Source: Lichtheimia corymbifera B2541 (Eukaryota; Mucoromycota; Mucoromycetes; Mucorales; Lichtheimiaceae). Taken from it: a stretch of 16,043 bases of DNA. A model generated the notes under the pieces. It had not been told where the DNA came from and made no database searches. It saw only the letters and a list, made by a program, of their open reading frames with translations. Positions 1 to 8,454 of this stretch are shown piece by piece (the stretch's first letter is position 1; each line of letters starts with the position of its first letter). The translations under genes and the position numbers were made by a program. The stretch is from positions 1 through 16,043 of the forward strand of contig JNEU01000977.1 in the NCBI GenBank assembly GCA_000697475.1. The letters are read 5' to 3'.

Positions 1-233
1 CCATCATCATTAAGTATCATGTGCAGAGTTGGTGCACGGCCATTGCTGGCATTGTTACCCGTTTGGGGTAAGGGAATGACATTGTTGTCAGTGGGGGTAA
101 AAGAATTGTTGGTGTTGTAAGGGTTGTTGCTGCTAAGCACACGAGCAGCATTGGTGATGGAATGCGCGTTGCGAGCGTTGTACTCGTTGGTGGTGTTGTT
201 AACGTTGTTGTTGTTCATGTTGTTGTTGTTCAT
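1..233 (-). CDS. 5' end of a host gene, Asn-rich N-terminus (partial)
   Basis: An open frame starts at ATG 233-231 and runs to the window edge, 77 codons without a stop. The protein begins MNNNNMNNNNVNN, then stays rich in Asn, Thr and Ser for about 65 residues and ends APTLHMILNDD. The (TTG)n trinucleotide run seen on the plus strand is the reverse of its Asn codons. It is preceded by a pyrimidine-rich leader with CCAAT and E-box motifs, as expected of a genuine fungal gene. Asn-rich N-termini are common in fungal transcription regulators, but no domain is visible in the part present, so the function is unknown. It is the only likely non-transposon gene here. The 3' end and the product lie outside the window. 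Confidence 0.6.
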   Translation of the reverse strand, partial: MNNNNMNNNNVNNTTNEYNARNAHSITNAARVLSSNNPYNTNNSFTPTDNNVIPLPQTGNNASNGRAPTLHMILNDD

Positions 234-453
234 GTTGATAAAAAAAGTCGAGACGGTTGTTGTTTGTGAGTGTTCACTTAAAAAAAAGATGAGGTGTGTA
301 TGGTAGATTGTGTGTAGTAGTAGGCGGTGGTGGAGTAAGTGATACTCGGTGTAGTGTTTTATTCTAGAGAAAGAACCAGGAACTAATATTGGATAGTATC
401 CTACGATATAACCATACACGAGCTGAGTCTGGATGATGGGTACACGTGATTAT
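234..453 (-). promoter_or_regulatory. Probable promoter and 5' leader of the Asn-rich gene
   Basis: Reading leftward on the minus strand there is an E-box palindrome CACGTG (443-448), a CCAAT box (ATTGG on plus, 388-392), an AATAAAA TATA-like element (357-363), then a C/T- and A-rich leader with few G, ending ATCAAC before the ATG. The order and spacing fit a fungal promoter with a leader of roughly 100 nt. Only about 220 bp separates the ATG from the truncated Gypsy ORF, so the retrotransposon scar sits directly in the upstream control region. Motif assignments are by eye. Confidence 0.4.
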
Positions 454-3012
454 TCATGGACACGACAGCATGTCAGGTGAGTGAATGACAATGTCGTCAA
501 CGAATGTTTGTACGAATGGCATATCTTCAAAGATGCGATGCATGACACGTTGGAATTTGGAGGATATTGGTTTGAGGCCGAATGGACAGCCTTGGAACAT
601 ATATTGACGGCCATTATGCGTGAAGGTCGTTTTGTGTTGATCCTCTGCTTTGATCTTGAAACGATGGAATGCATTCGTCAGATCAAGGGTGGTGAAGACT
701 TTTGATCCACTTAGAGCCTCGAATATGTCACGAATTAATGGCAGTGGATATTTGTCATCAGGCAGGTAGCGATTGATATGTCGCGGGTCCAGACATGGTC
801 TCATTCCAGTTTTATTGCCCTGTGCATCTTTTTTGGGTGCAAGAGTAAGAGGGCTGTTCCATGCATTGTTCACTGGTGCTCTGACAATGACACCATCTTC
901 CAACCATTTCTGGACAGCAGCATCGACAGCCGGTCTTAAGCTGAATGGTATGGGATATTGACGATGAATAGAGGAAAGGACGCCTGGAGTAGGGAGCTCG
1001 ATCACTGATTCTTCCAAATTGCAGTATGATGCTTTAGGGATACGTGCATTGGCTTCCATGAAAGGGCTGACTTGCTGTTCAAAGTCATGTCGCTCATCAG
1101 GTGTGCCTGCTGGAGAATTATTAGGCTCATTACTCTCTTGTTCGACCATATCCAAGGTGGATGTCGAATCTTGAGGTGAGTCATCATCATCCCATTTAAA
1201 GGCTAGTCCTGTGAGAGCGATGCCGATTAGTGGCATTAGGTCTTTGCCTATGATCACATCATCGTGTGCGAGGTGCATAACCTCAAAGCTAAATGTTGGT
1301 TTATGACCGTTGTAGCTGATTTGCAAAGGTGCTGTGGTGCCAATTCTTGGACGGGCATCTCCACTACCGGCATACCAAATGTTCCCATCCACATGATTAA
1401 TGGACCAGTTATTTGTATCACATAATCTTTTATTTAAAACAGAAATCTCTGCGCCTGAATCTATGAGTGCCAAGCAACGCTTATTCTGTATAAGAATGGG
1501 TGAACGTATTAGCGCTTCTGATTTGGTTTGTGTTTGGGTATTGCCCAATTGCTTACCGGCAGAAAGCTGATCGAAGTCAGCCATGTCTTCATCGAAATCG
1601 AGTAGTGCTTTATCAGCTGGGTGATCGGAACTTGATTCTTGAGGTGACGTGTCAGTGGGGCCAGAGATAGACAAAGCGTTGACGCGCTTATTGTGTGCAC
1701 GTTGCTCCCGTTTCTTTCTGTGAGCTTCACGGTACTCATCGCAACGGTGTTCTTTAGACCAGTCATCACCACAGTGAACACACTTGCCAAGCTTGAAAGG
1801 ATCCGTAGCAGAGTCTTTGGTCTTCGATTGGTCCTTCTTCTTTTTGCAGTCTTCAGGCTTGTGCTCAACTTGACGTTTGTGATACGGGCACCAATACATA
1901 GCCTTGGAAGAGGATGATTTCCCACGGCGTGAAGATCGTTCACTCTGGTCCTCCGTAGGACGATATCTCTTCTTGACAGAGATTTGGTCGGCCACAGAAA
2001 GGATTTCATCAAGATTGTCTGGTTTGCGCTTCTTGTGACGTGAATGCCACACAATACGAACGTTGTCTTGGATATGATCTGGCAGGGATGCTAAGAAACG
2101 CATTGCTAATCCTTGGTCATTTTGCAGGTTTCCTTCACGAGCAGCATTGTGAAAACGATCGCCATAGTCAGAGATGGATTCACCGGATTTCATGGTCATT
2201 GTATAGACTTCAGTAGCTTTTGCCAACTCGGTATCAGTTGCCTTGAAGCGTTTGCGTACAACCTTGCAGACCTTGCGCCAGCTATAATTGCGACCTTCCA
2301 ACTTGCTTTCGTACCAGTAATCCAAATGATATGGAAACGCAATAGGCAGCCATTTCGCCCACTGTTGATTGATAGGGCTGTTAGTGTTGACCTCAACAAT
2401 TTTCTTGAAATGAGAGAGAAAATGCTCCACGCTTTCAAACACGGTGTGCTTTGGGTCCTTGAGAGATGAGGTGGTCAACTGGAAACGGGGAACATCCTTT
2501 GCCGTCATGCGATCAGTGGTCTTGGTTTCAATGGTGTTGGATGAGACGGTGGTATTGCCACTGCTGGTGCTCGATCCATAGGTCTTGTCATATGTCTCCT
2601 TGAATTGCTCCAGCGTTTTTCTTGTATACGCAATGTCCGTTTGCAGCTTCTTGAGGGTTTCAGTGGATCCATCCTTCTTCAGAGCCATGTTGTATTGCGA
2701 AACCAGCTTATTGAGCTTAGCTTGATAGTGGTCCACAATTTCCTTGGCATCTTTCTTAGGGTCCTTGTCTTGTTGTTGGTCCTCTTGATGTCCATGCTTG
2801 TGCTTTTTGTCCTTATGGGACTTTCGGCCATGTGCATGACGTGTGTCCTTGGTTTTTGAAGAGGTACTGGTTTCAACATCAGATGTTTCTGAGGATGTGC
2901 CTTCTTTTTCCCTTTCCTTGTGATTGCTTGTAGTTGTTTGAGAACGGGAAGGAGTGTTTCCGCCATCTTGATCCATGGGAGTAGGGTCAGTCGAATTAAA
3001 TCCGCTTGACAT
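454..3012 (-). CDS. Truncated Ty3/Gypsy-type gag-pol polyprotein
   Basis: A single open frame of 852 codons begins MSSGFNSTDPTP. Residues 1-90 are a charged, Lys/His-rich tail. About 160-340 is a retrotransposon gag region (FRFHNAAREG-like stretch, reads GDRFHNAAREG). About 365-425 holds Cys/His clusters (WCPYHKR, then CVHCGDDWSKEHRC) resembling a zinc knuckle. An aspartic protease follows at about 515 (LIDSGAEISVL). Reverse transcriptase starts at about 690 (YPIPFSLRPAVDAAV, then FTTLDLTNAFHRF) and reaches the catalytic FVDDIVIHSPD at about 838. The frame then ends within ten residues. The rest of RT, RNase H, integrase and the 3' LTR are absent, so the copy cannot move by itself. Gag, PR and half of RT remain uninterrupted, which suggests a fairly recent truncation. 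Gag and pol are in one frame. Confidence 0.9.
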   Translation of the reverse strand: MSSGFNSTDPTPMDQDGGNTPSRSQTTTSNHKEREKEGTSSETSDVETSTSSKTKDTRHAHGRKSHKDKKHKHGHQEDQQQDKDPKKDAKEIVDHYQAKLNKLVSQYNMALKKDGSTETLKKLQTDIAYTRKTLEQFKETYDKTYGSSTSSGNTTVSSNTIETKTTDRMTAKDVPRFQLTTSSLKDPKHTVFESVEHFLSHFKKIVEVNTNSPINQQWAKWLPIAFPYHLDYWYESKLEGRNYSWRKVCKVVRKRFKATDTELAKATEVYTMTMKSGESISDYGDRFHNAAREGNLQNDQGLAMRFLASLPDHIQDNVRIVWHSRHKKRKPDNLDEILSVADQISVKKRYRPTEDQSERSSRRGKSSSSKAMYWCPYHKRQVEHKPEDCKKKKDQSKTKDSATDPFKLGKCVHCGDDWSKEHRCDEYREAHRKKREQRAHNKRVNALSISGPTDTSPQESSSDHPADKALLDFDEDMADFDQLSAGKQLGNTQTQTKSEALIRSPILIQNKRCLALIDSGAEISVLNKRLCDTNNWSINHVDGNIWYAGSGDARPRIGTTAPLQISYNGHKPTFSFEVMHLAHDDVIIGKDLMPLIGIALTGLAFKWDDDDSPQDSTSTLDMVEQESNEPNNSPAGTPDERHDFEQQVSPFMEANARIPKASYCNLEESVIELPTPGVLSSIHRQYPIPFSLRPAVDAAVQKWLEDGVIVRAPVNNAWNSPLTLAPKKDAQGNKTGMRPCLDPRHINRYLPDDKYPLPLIRDIFEALSGSKVFTTLDLTNAFHRFKIKAEDQHKTTFTHNGRQYMFQGCPFGLKPISSKFQRVMHRIFEDMPFVQTFVDDIVIHSPDMLSCP

Positions 3013-3407
3013 GTTGCAGACGATGATAATTCAACGTAAAAAATGAGATATTTCAAATGATAAAAGAAGATGAATACGTTGAGAATCAATATACTGTATT
3101 TTTTACTGCTGTTACCAGCTATAACTACAACATGTCTTATATACATTTCTATGATACTTGTGTGATGATGCTATATGAGGAAGGGATATACATATAAGGA
3201 TGTTGGGAAAACACAAGATGATGGATAGAGTTGATGGGGCTCGTTGTGTGATGAATTTTGAGTGTATGTGTGTGAATGTTACATGTGGTGTCCTCTTGTG
3301 GGATAGGTGTGGTCGCTGTGATACATTGGCTTGTCATCTTGTACTGGGTGATGGATCTTGGATGTATTGGTACTTGAAATACGACAATTGGTACTTGAAA
3401 TACGACA
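3013..3407 (-). repeat. Probable 5' LTR and leader of the Gypsy element
   Basis: This stretch lies between the gag start and the first base of hAT-1 coding homology. Read on the minus strand it opens with TGTCG, as LTRs open with TG, and carries a TATATAAG box (plus 3136-3143), then an AT-rich leader to the gag ATG. The second LTR is missing, so the inner boundary cannot be fixed by comparison. A primer-binding site was not convincingly found. The right edge is inferred from where hAT-1 coding sequence begins. Confidence 0.4.
3366..3407. repeat. Two perfect 21-bp tandem repeats
   Basis: The unit ATTGGTACTTGAAATACGACA occurs at 3366-3386 and again at 3387-3407 with no mismatch. It lies at the outer edge of the presumed Gypsy LTR, directly beside hAT-1 coding sequence. 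It may be a duplicated LTR end, or a feature of that LTR family. Confidence 0.85.
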
Positions 3408-4900
3408 CTCGCAATTCTCATTCAACCAAGACAAGCAGCTTATACCTTGCATTGGGCACGTCCTTAATCTTGCTGTACAGAGGTTGGTGAAGCATGGCCT
3501 GAAAACGACTCCATATGAAGGTGACACTAGTGATTCCTTGCTCGAGGAACAAGTTGCTGGTTTAAATTGCGAAGCAAGCGAAATGGAACAAGAGACCCAA
3601 AGCACGAGATATAAAACCCATCACAGCAGAGCCGTCGACCTCGATAATCCCGTCTCGAGGATCCGTGAAGGAATAAAGAAAATAAGGTACAGCCACATCG
3701 AATAAGACTTACAAATATCATCGCTCATATCTTTATTCTCACCAGAAATTCATCCACGAAATACCGTAAAACATACAACAAGTACTGCCGTCAATTATAT
3801 CAGAAGGAGGTTAGATTGGACCTTGATGTTGCTACTCGTTGGAACGCGACGTATGCAATGATCAAAAAACTCCTACGGGTAGAACAAGCATACAATGAAA
3901 CTTGTGAGCATTTCTCCGAGCTGGAACAGTATAAGGTGTCTGCCGAACACAGTTATTACCTCAAGGAAGTGGTCGAGTTGTTGCAAAACTTCGAGGATAT
4001 GACTAAGGAGTTGGAATGTACCAAGTTAGTATAGCTACGAATATGTCAAGCTTTGTAATCACGTACCTAATGTCACGCTGTTGTCATAGCTATCTATCCA
4101 TCAACAAAGTCATCTTCGCATATAACGTGCTTTTGGATTCGCTTGAAGATTTCCAGGATGATATGTCAAAGTCACCACATCTAAGATCAGCAGCTAATGT
4201 CGCACAGCTCAAGCTCCAAGAATATTATTCGCGTACTGACCTGAGCAACGTATATGCAGTTGCAACTGCTCTCGATCCTTGCTTGAAATTCAACTACTGG
4301 AGCGAGAAAGGATGGGAACAAGAGTATGTCGACGAAGCCATATCGAAGGTGAAAACAGAATGGGATAAGTTCAAGCCTAGAGGACCTATAGTGGCAAACG
4401 ATAGCACTGGTCGCTCTAAATACAAAGTGAAACGCGTACGAGTAATGGACGATCTTGAAGCATATCTCAATGAACCCCTTCAAGCAACCGATGACTTTGA
4501 AGTCAGCGATCAAGATGGCGAATCTGATGTCAACGACTTAGGTGTGGGCCAAGTTGAAGTGATTGAGGAATCAGACAACAACGACGATTTTGAGACAGAT
4601 CACGAGAAGAATGCTGGTTCTGGTGCAAGGGAGTCCTCGAAAGAAAGAAGACAAGAAGCTGAGGAAAGAAGGAAAGAAAGTGCTGATCGAGAAATGCGTT
4701 ACTGGCGCCATGCTAGCGGAAGCTACAAGCAATTGTCCCTCATGGCTAGGAAATTTTTGGCTATTCCTGCGACATCCACGTCATGTGAAAGATTATTTTC
4801 TCGGGCTAGGCAATTCATCCCTGCTAGCCGCAACCGCATGACGACCGATAGCCTACGAGAAAGTGTTTTGGTAGATGCTTGGTCACGTATGGAATTATAA
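3408..4900 (+). CDS. hAT-family transposase, 5'-truncated, two introns
   Basis: Three exons (3408-3686, 3746-4024, 4090-4900) join into an open frame of about 455 residues. It starts inside the RNase H-like fold (IPCIGHVLNLAVQ), passes DVATRWNATYAM and reaches the C-terminal hAT dimerisation domain (LSLMARKFLAIPATSTSCERLFSRA split around 4730-4810). A long acidic linker (about 4440-4700, rich in Asp, Glu, Lys) separates the core from the dimerisation domain. The protein would bind its own subterminal repeats and catalyse cut-and-paste transposition. No stop or frameshift interrupts the part that is left, but the BED finger and the first half of the catalytic fold are missing. The codon frame enters at 3409 with no credible start, so this is a remnant. 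The product annotation is secure at family level. Confidence 0.85.
3687..3745 (+). other. hAT-1 intron 1
   Basis: A 59-nt intron, GTACAG..CACCAG, phase 2. Splicing joins GIKKIR to NSSTKYRK and moves the frame to that of DLDVATRWN. An intron sits at the same residue, in the same phase, in hAT-2. Confidence 0.75.
4025..4089 (+). other. hAT-1 intron 2
   Basis: A 65-nt intron, GTTAGT..CATAG, with CCTAATG as a likely branch site. Splicing joins KELECT to NYLSINKVIFAYN and restores the frame between the second and third exons. The joined segment matches the usual spacing of hAT transposases here. Confidence 0.75.
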
Positions 4901-5214
4901 CTTGTCCCTTATTTGCGCTACCATTCTCAGCACATCAACTCTATCTCCATGACGCATTGATCAAAAGTAGCAGTACTTAAAGTGTTATGCAATTTGAATT
5001 CGTATACATGTAAAAAATCTCGCTACTAGTTACCCTTTCGCTGTTACTAGTGTTACCACCCTACATATATGTCAAACGCTATTTGATTCATTTGGCGTAC
5101 TTATGCTTTGCATTGTAGTGATAAACATACTTTTGTGGACATATAAATATATTGGAAAGCAGCATGCGCATCATGGATATATACAATATCATTGTTTGAC
5201 TCTACGTGTTTATC

Positions 5215-5391
5215 ACGGCCGACGGGTCGATATATGACCCGCGGTTGATCCGTAGATTGACCCGCCTATCACACGGGTCATGAAAACTGACCCGGGGTTG
5301 ATCCGTGGGTTGAAAATACTTGACCCGACCTGCATGAACCCGTTTGACCCGTGGGTCGAACACAACCCGCGGGTAGAAATTGCGATCCCTA
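5215..5391. repeat. hAT-1 subterminal repeats and right terminus
   Basis: About 175 bp packed with GACCCG / CGGGTC and related GATCCG words in both orientations, including several short palindromes such as ACCCGCGGGT. It ends CGATCCCTA. Dense subterminal repeats are transposase-binding sites in well-studied hAT elements such as Ac. The block is strikingly GC-rich against its neighbours. Read on the minus strand it extends the broken hAT-2 frame by about 60 meaningless codons. Confidence 0.7.
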
Positions 5392-5673
5392 GTATGAGAC
5401 TTCCTAGCTGATAGCATCCTTGTTGCATGTTCAAAAGGCTTCAAGAGCTTGCACATATGCTCCACGCGATCCCATTCATCTCCTTCCAATGCATAGTCCT
5501 TAAGGTCACCATTTGCTCTTATAGCAATGTATGCTTCTTTGAGTTTGAGTGCACGATTCAGCATATCATAGGTTGAATTCCAACGCGTGCGAACATCCAA
5601 TATTAACTTGAGATGAGGGCATTCCATTGCAATACGTTTGCGCTCAAAAACGGCTGATCGTTGTGGTGATGAT

Positions 5674-5740
5674 CTATTTTTCAATAACGTCGATAAGAAT
5701 GCGCACATACCAGATAGATTCTAACGATTAGCGAGCTTAC
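5674..5740 (-). other. hAT-2 intron after KIR
   Basis: GTAAGC..AATAG, 67 nt, phase 2, with CTAATCG near the donor side. It joins GILKIR to SSPQRSAVF, a common hAT sequence. The position and phase are those of hAT-1 intron 1. Confidence 0.75.
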
Positions 5741-5917
5741 CTGATTTTCAATATGCCTTTTCGAAGCTTGGCAAGGGTCGTGGTATCACGCAGATCATCC
5801 TCCACATCCATAATATCCGCTGGTGCCTCTGACAAAAACCCTTTCTTGATTATCTCTTGTACAGCAAGATTGATGACATGGCCAACACATGGGATACGCC
5901 GAGTTGCCTTGAAAGAC

Positions 5918-5977
5918 CTATAGTGCATGTAAGGGCAATAGATCATAGCTGATAAAGAATAACGAATTGTAACGTAC
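5918..5977 (-). other. hAT-2 intron before IPCVGHV
   Basis: GTACGT..CTATAG, 60 nt, phase 2. It joins QQDNGW to SFKATRRIPCVG. The length is a multiple of three and has no stop, so the frame reads through; removal gives the usual spacing of the family. Confidence 0.55.
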
Positions 5978-6323
5978 CATCCGTTGTCTTGTTGCGAATG
6001 TGCTTGGAGCAGTTCAGCCATCTTCTCCATATTGAATGCGTTGTCAGTGGTTATTGTGAACAGCTTTGCACTGAGACCTAGGTTATCCAACAAAGTGATA
6101 AAAGCGCTTGCAAGATTCTCACTGGTACGCGGCCCATCAAGGGGTTCAAATCCCAACATGATATCATGCATGATCCACGTCTTCTCACATATCCAGTGGC
6201 CAGTCACTCCAAGAAAAGCCTGATTGAAGGGGCTGGTCCAGCAATCCAACTGCATGGAATGGCAGGCAAATCACGTAAAGTAGTCTTAACCTTTTCATAG
6301 TATGCATGATACTCCATAGTTGT

Positions 6324-6412
6324 CTAAAAGATACATCGAAATAAAATCAGTATATGATTATTATATTGCATTCCATAGCCGCTTATTGTATTTATATGTG
6401 TATCCAGCATAC
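6324..6412 (-). other. hAT-2 intron between finger linker and core
   Basis: GTATGC..TTTTAG, 89 nt. It joins NADTFTRK to TTMEYHAYYEKVK. Stops in the intron and the change of frame require it. Confidence 0.55.
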
Positions 6413-6660
6413 CTTTCGTGTAAATGTATCAGCGTTTGGAAGTTTGACAGCAGCCATTGGTGGTGCCGTTTGAGCCATCTCCAATAATTGTTGAAGCTGC
6501 TTATTTTCGGAAGTGGTAAATGGCAGCTTGCCAGACACAAGGAATTTGATAAATTGCTGGTGGAATTCATTTTGATCGAATGTTCTGGTGCGCTTCGCCA
6601 GAAATGAATCAAGTGGACCTCCTCGTTTATTTTGCTGTGCATGTGGGCCAGTGAACTCGG

Positions 6661-6812
6661 TAATGCCATGCGAGTTGCGAATATGCGTAATAAATGTTGT
6701 CGTAGTTTTCTTGATGCTTGAATATGTCTTGGTACAATTACCAACTTTGCAACGGATACGCTCCTTCCCTTATTCAGTCACATATCGTTCACCATACTTG
6801 TAGCCGAAAATC
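6661..6812 (-). other. BED-type zinc finger of hAT-2
   Basis: In one frame the minus strand reads SWIFGYKYGE, then CKVGNC (Cys codons within 6751-6734), TKTYSSIKK and HIRNSHG (His codons within 6686-6661). This is the aromatic-led C-x4-C / H-x4-H layout of BED fingers that bind hAT ends. A TAA at 6772-6770 lies between the aromatic motif and the first Cys. None of the long open frames covers the finger, so it is easily missed. Confidence 0.7.
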
Positions 6813-7110
6813 CAGCTGCGTCCTTCATCATTGGTACTGGTCTGGTCATTGGAATCGACACCATACCAGATCCTTGAGAAGCGCCATCATCCTGAGAACC
6901 ATCATTATTACGATACAGAGATGCATCCGTCGGACCAGAGATCTAGAAGTCCATTTCGCTCCCATTGGGACCATCCATGGCATAGCTCATTCTTGTTGAA
7001 TCGTCAGATGCAAACGACAAATTGGACATCATAGACGCATTGGTAATGCTTCGTGTAGGAGGTACATGAGCTCCTTCATTGTATTCGGGAGTCTGGGTAT
7101 CGTATTGCAT

Positions 7111-8048
7111 TGTATGAGTTAAAGGAGATTGACCAACATTACAATGATAATAACTGCTAACTTACACCCTCATAGATAGCACCAAGGGGGTTTCGTGAAG
7201 AGCTGCCATAAACCAATGGGAGTAACAGAAGATTTGCAAGGGAAAATATCAGTTGAAAAGTGGATTCGAGGATAAGATATGGTCCCTAACGGCGACATTC
7301 GAGTACTCTTTCTATATCTTTACAAAACATCGCTATTCTCCCACACCTCTAATTCAGGATGTATATTGATCATGGCCAACTGAGCATAATGGTAATGGCA
7401 TCTCTAATGAATTCTGTGGGCATAATGGTGATCGATGTGGATCCATTACCAGATACGGTATTTACGTCACGCGCATGATTATAATTCATGCATGCGAAAG
7501 CGGAGTGACCACACATTTGACCAAGGCGTCCAGTCACCAGCAATCACCTTATGATTGATTATGGTGGGAAATGGAAATGCATAATGAATACAATCTATGC
7601 CTTCAGTTACATGGATCGCCCTTGTGACGAGGTATGGTGGGAAGATGTTATCTATTAATGCTTAATACTAAAAGACTCCCACACATGCAAATCGTGCGTA
7701 ATTGGAGCCTTGTATTCAATCGGTGGGTGCATGTAACCAACAAGGGTCTGTCGGATAAACATAAACTTGCTAAATACATAATGACCTTGAGGACCATGCC
7801 CCAAGTTATACTTCATGTGTAAGTAGTTAGATTCCAGGGCCCCATTTCAGGTTGCTAATGGGCGACATGCGATTGCCCATTGCAATTGTTAATTGTAGCA
7901 TGGTCAATTAACATAAATGGTAGTAGGGTACTTTATTTACAGTCGTCTAACGATATAGATAGACACTACAAAGGTACAAAAGCTCTACAATTCTAATAGA
8001 CTACAGTTGCTATAGCTACATGTGAGATACACACTATCGTTTACCCAG
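7111..8048. other. Gene-free stretch between hAT-2 and the MULE
   Basis: I recognise no gene here. 7111-7288 may be the hAT-2 5' flank: read on the minus strand, TAGGGACCATATC begins at 7288 and fits the hAT YARNG terminus, but its partner end is lost and the match is short. A GTAAGT donor-like site lies near 7167 on the minus strand. The rest (7289-8048) is AT-rich, with short open frames that have no motif. It was the target into which the MULE inserted. Confidence 0.4.
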
Positions 8049-8056
8049 CGACATTT
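8049..8056 (+). repeat. MULE target site duplication, left copy
   Basis: CGACATTT immediately precedes the left terminal inverted repeat and is repeated exactly after the right one. If the terminus is taken as GG rather than GGG, the duplication can be read as 9 bp (CGACATTTG). Confidence 0.85.
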
Positions 8057-8148
8057 GGGCTTTGCTATTTGCACCATGTCAAAACACCATGCCAATTTTT
8101 TAATTTCAGACGGCGGCACCATGCCTCCCCCACTCAGCTCGCATTTTT
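8057..8148 (+). repeat. MULE left terminal inverted repeat
   Basis: 92 bp from GGGCTTTGCTATTTGC to TCGCATTTTT. It is the reverse complement of 11911-12002 except for two positions near the inner end (C/T and A/G). Confidence 0.92.
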
Positions 8149-8454
8149 CTCAGTCCAAAGGTATGAACAACCTCCCACGATGCAACCACATGCGCTTTCT
8201 CTTATACAAACTCTCGTACAATCAGCATTGACCAAAGTCGCAATTGGAATGTTGCACCAATCTACACTCCATTGGCTGCTGGAAGACCGTGGAGGTCAAC
8301 TCTCTATCACACTTACAAGGAGCAAGCACAATAACGTCTGGTTTCTATTTGGTCTCTACGGTGACGAGCCTTAAGATGATGGATAGACCATGGTAACTAT
8401 ATATTTGAAAAGTGGATGTCATAACTATATGGTAACTATATATTGTATATGTTG

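Larger units (their letters stand above)
3408..5391 (+). mobile_element. hAT-1 transposon, left end lost, right terminus kept
   Basis: The element comprises the three transposase exons, about 310 bp of AT-rich 3' flank (4901-5214) in which I see no gene, and a CG-rich subterminal block ending in CGATCCCTA at 5391. Read inward on the minus strand the end is TAGGGATCGCAA, which fits the hAT terminal consensus YARNG. The left side is replaced by the Gypsy LTR at 3407. The right side sits inside hAT-2 coding sequence. A matching left repeat and the 8-bp duplication cannot be shown because the left end is missing. Confidence 0.7.
5392..7110 (-). pseudogene. Decayed hAT transposase hAT-2 with BED zinc finger
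   Basis: The minus strand can be followed from a possible ATG at 7110 (MQYDTQTPEYNEG). A Ser/Asp-rich N-terminus of about 90 residues is followed by a BED finger (SWIFGYKYGE, CKVGNC, then HIRNSH), a linker, and the RNase H-like core (LDCWTSPFNQAFLG, ITTDNAFNM, IPCVGHVINLAVQ, DVRTRWNSTYDM, LKPFEHATRML). Lesions: TAG at 6945-6943; a frame change at about 6840-6870; TAA at 6772-6770 just before the finger; a frame change at about 6250-6280, just before LDCWTS (a 41-nt intron would also explain it); and truncation at 5392 by the hAT-1 terminus. The last third, including the dimerisation domain, is absent. It cannot give an active transposase. Family assignment is firm; start and exact frameshift points are approximate. 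Confidence 0.8.

Noticed and set aside
3106..3117. TGGTAACAGCAG on the minus strand as a primer-binding site
   Set aside because: It lies only about 20 bp from the TATA-like box, too close for an LTR R/U5, and no CA end precedes it.
6248..6290. 41-nt intron GTTAAG..CAG in hAT-2
   Set aside because: It would fix the frame but is shorter than the other introns and would remove residues normally kept before LDCWTS; a 1-nt indel is preferred.
7854..7880. AATGGGC..GCCCATT hairpin
   Set aside because: A lone 7-bp stem with an 11-base loop and no context; too weak to call a feature.
8022..8374. Plus-strand frames of 69 and 101 codons across the left MULE repeat
   Set aside because: They run through the target duplication and terminal repeat and show no protein motif.
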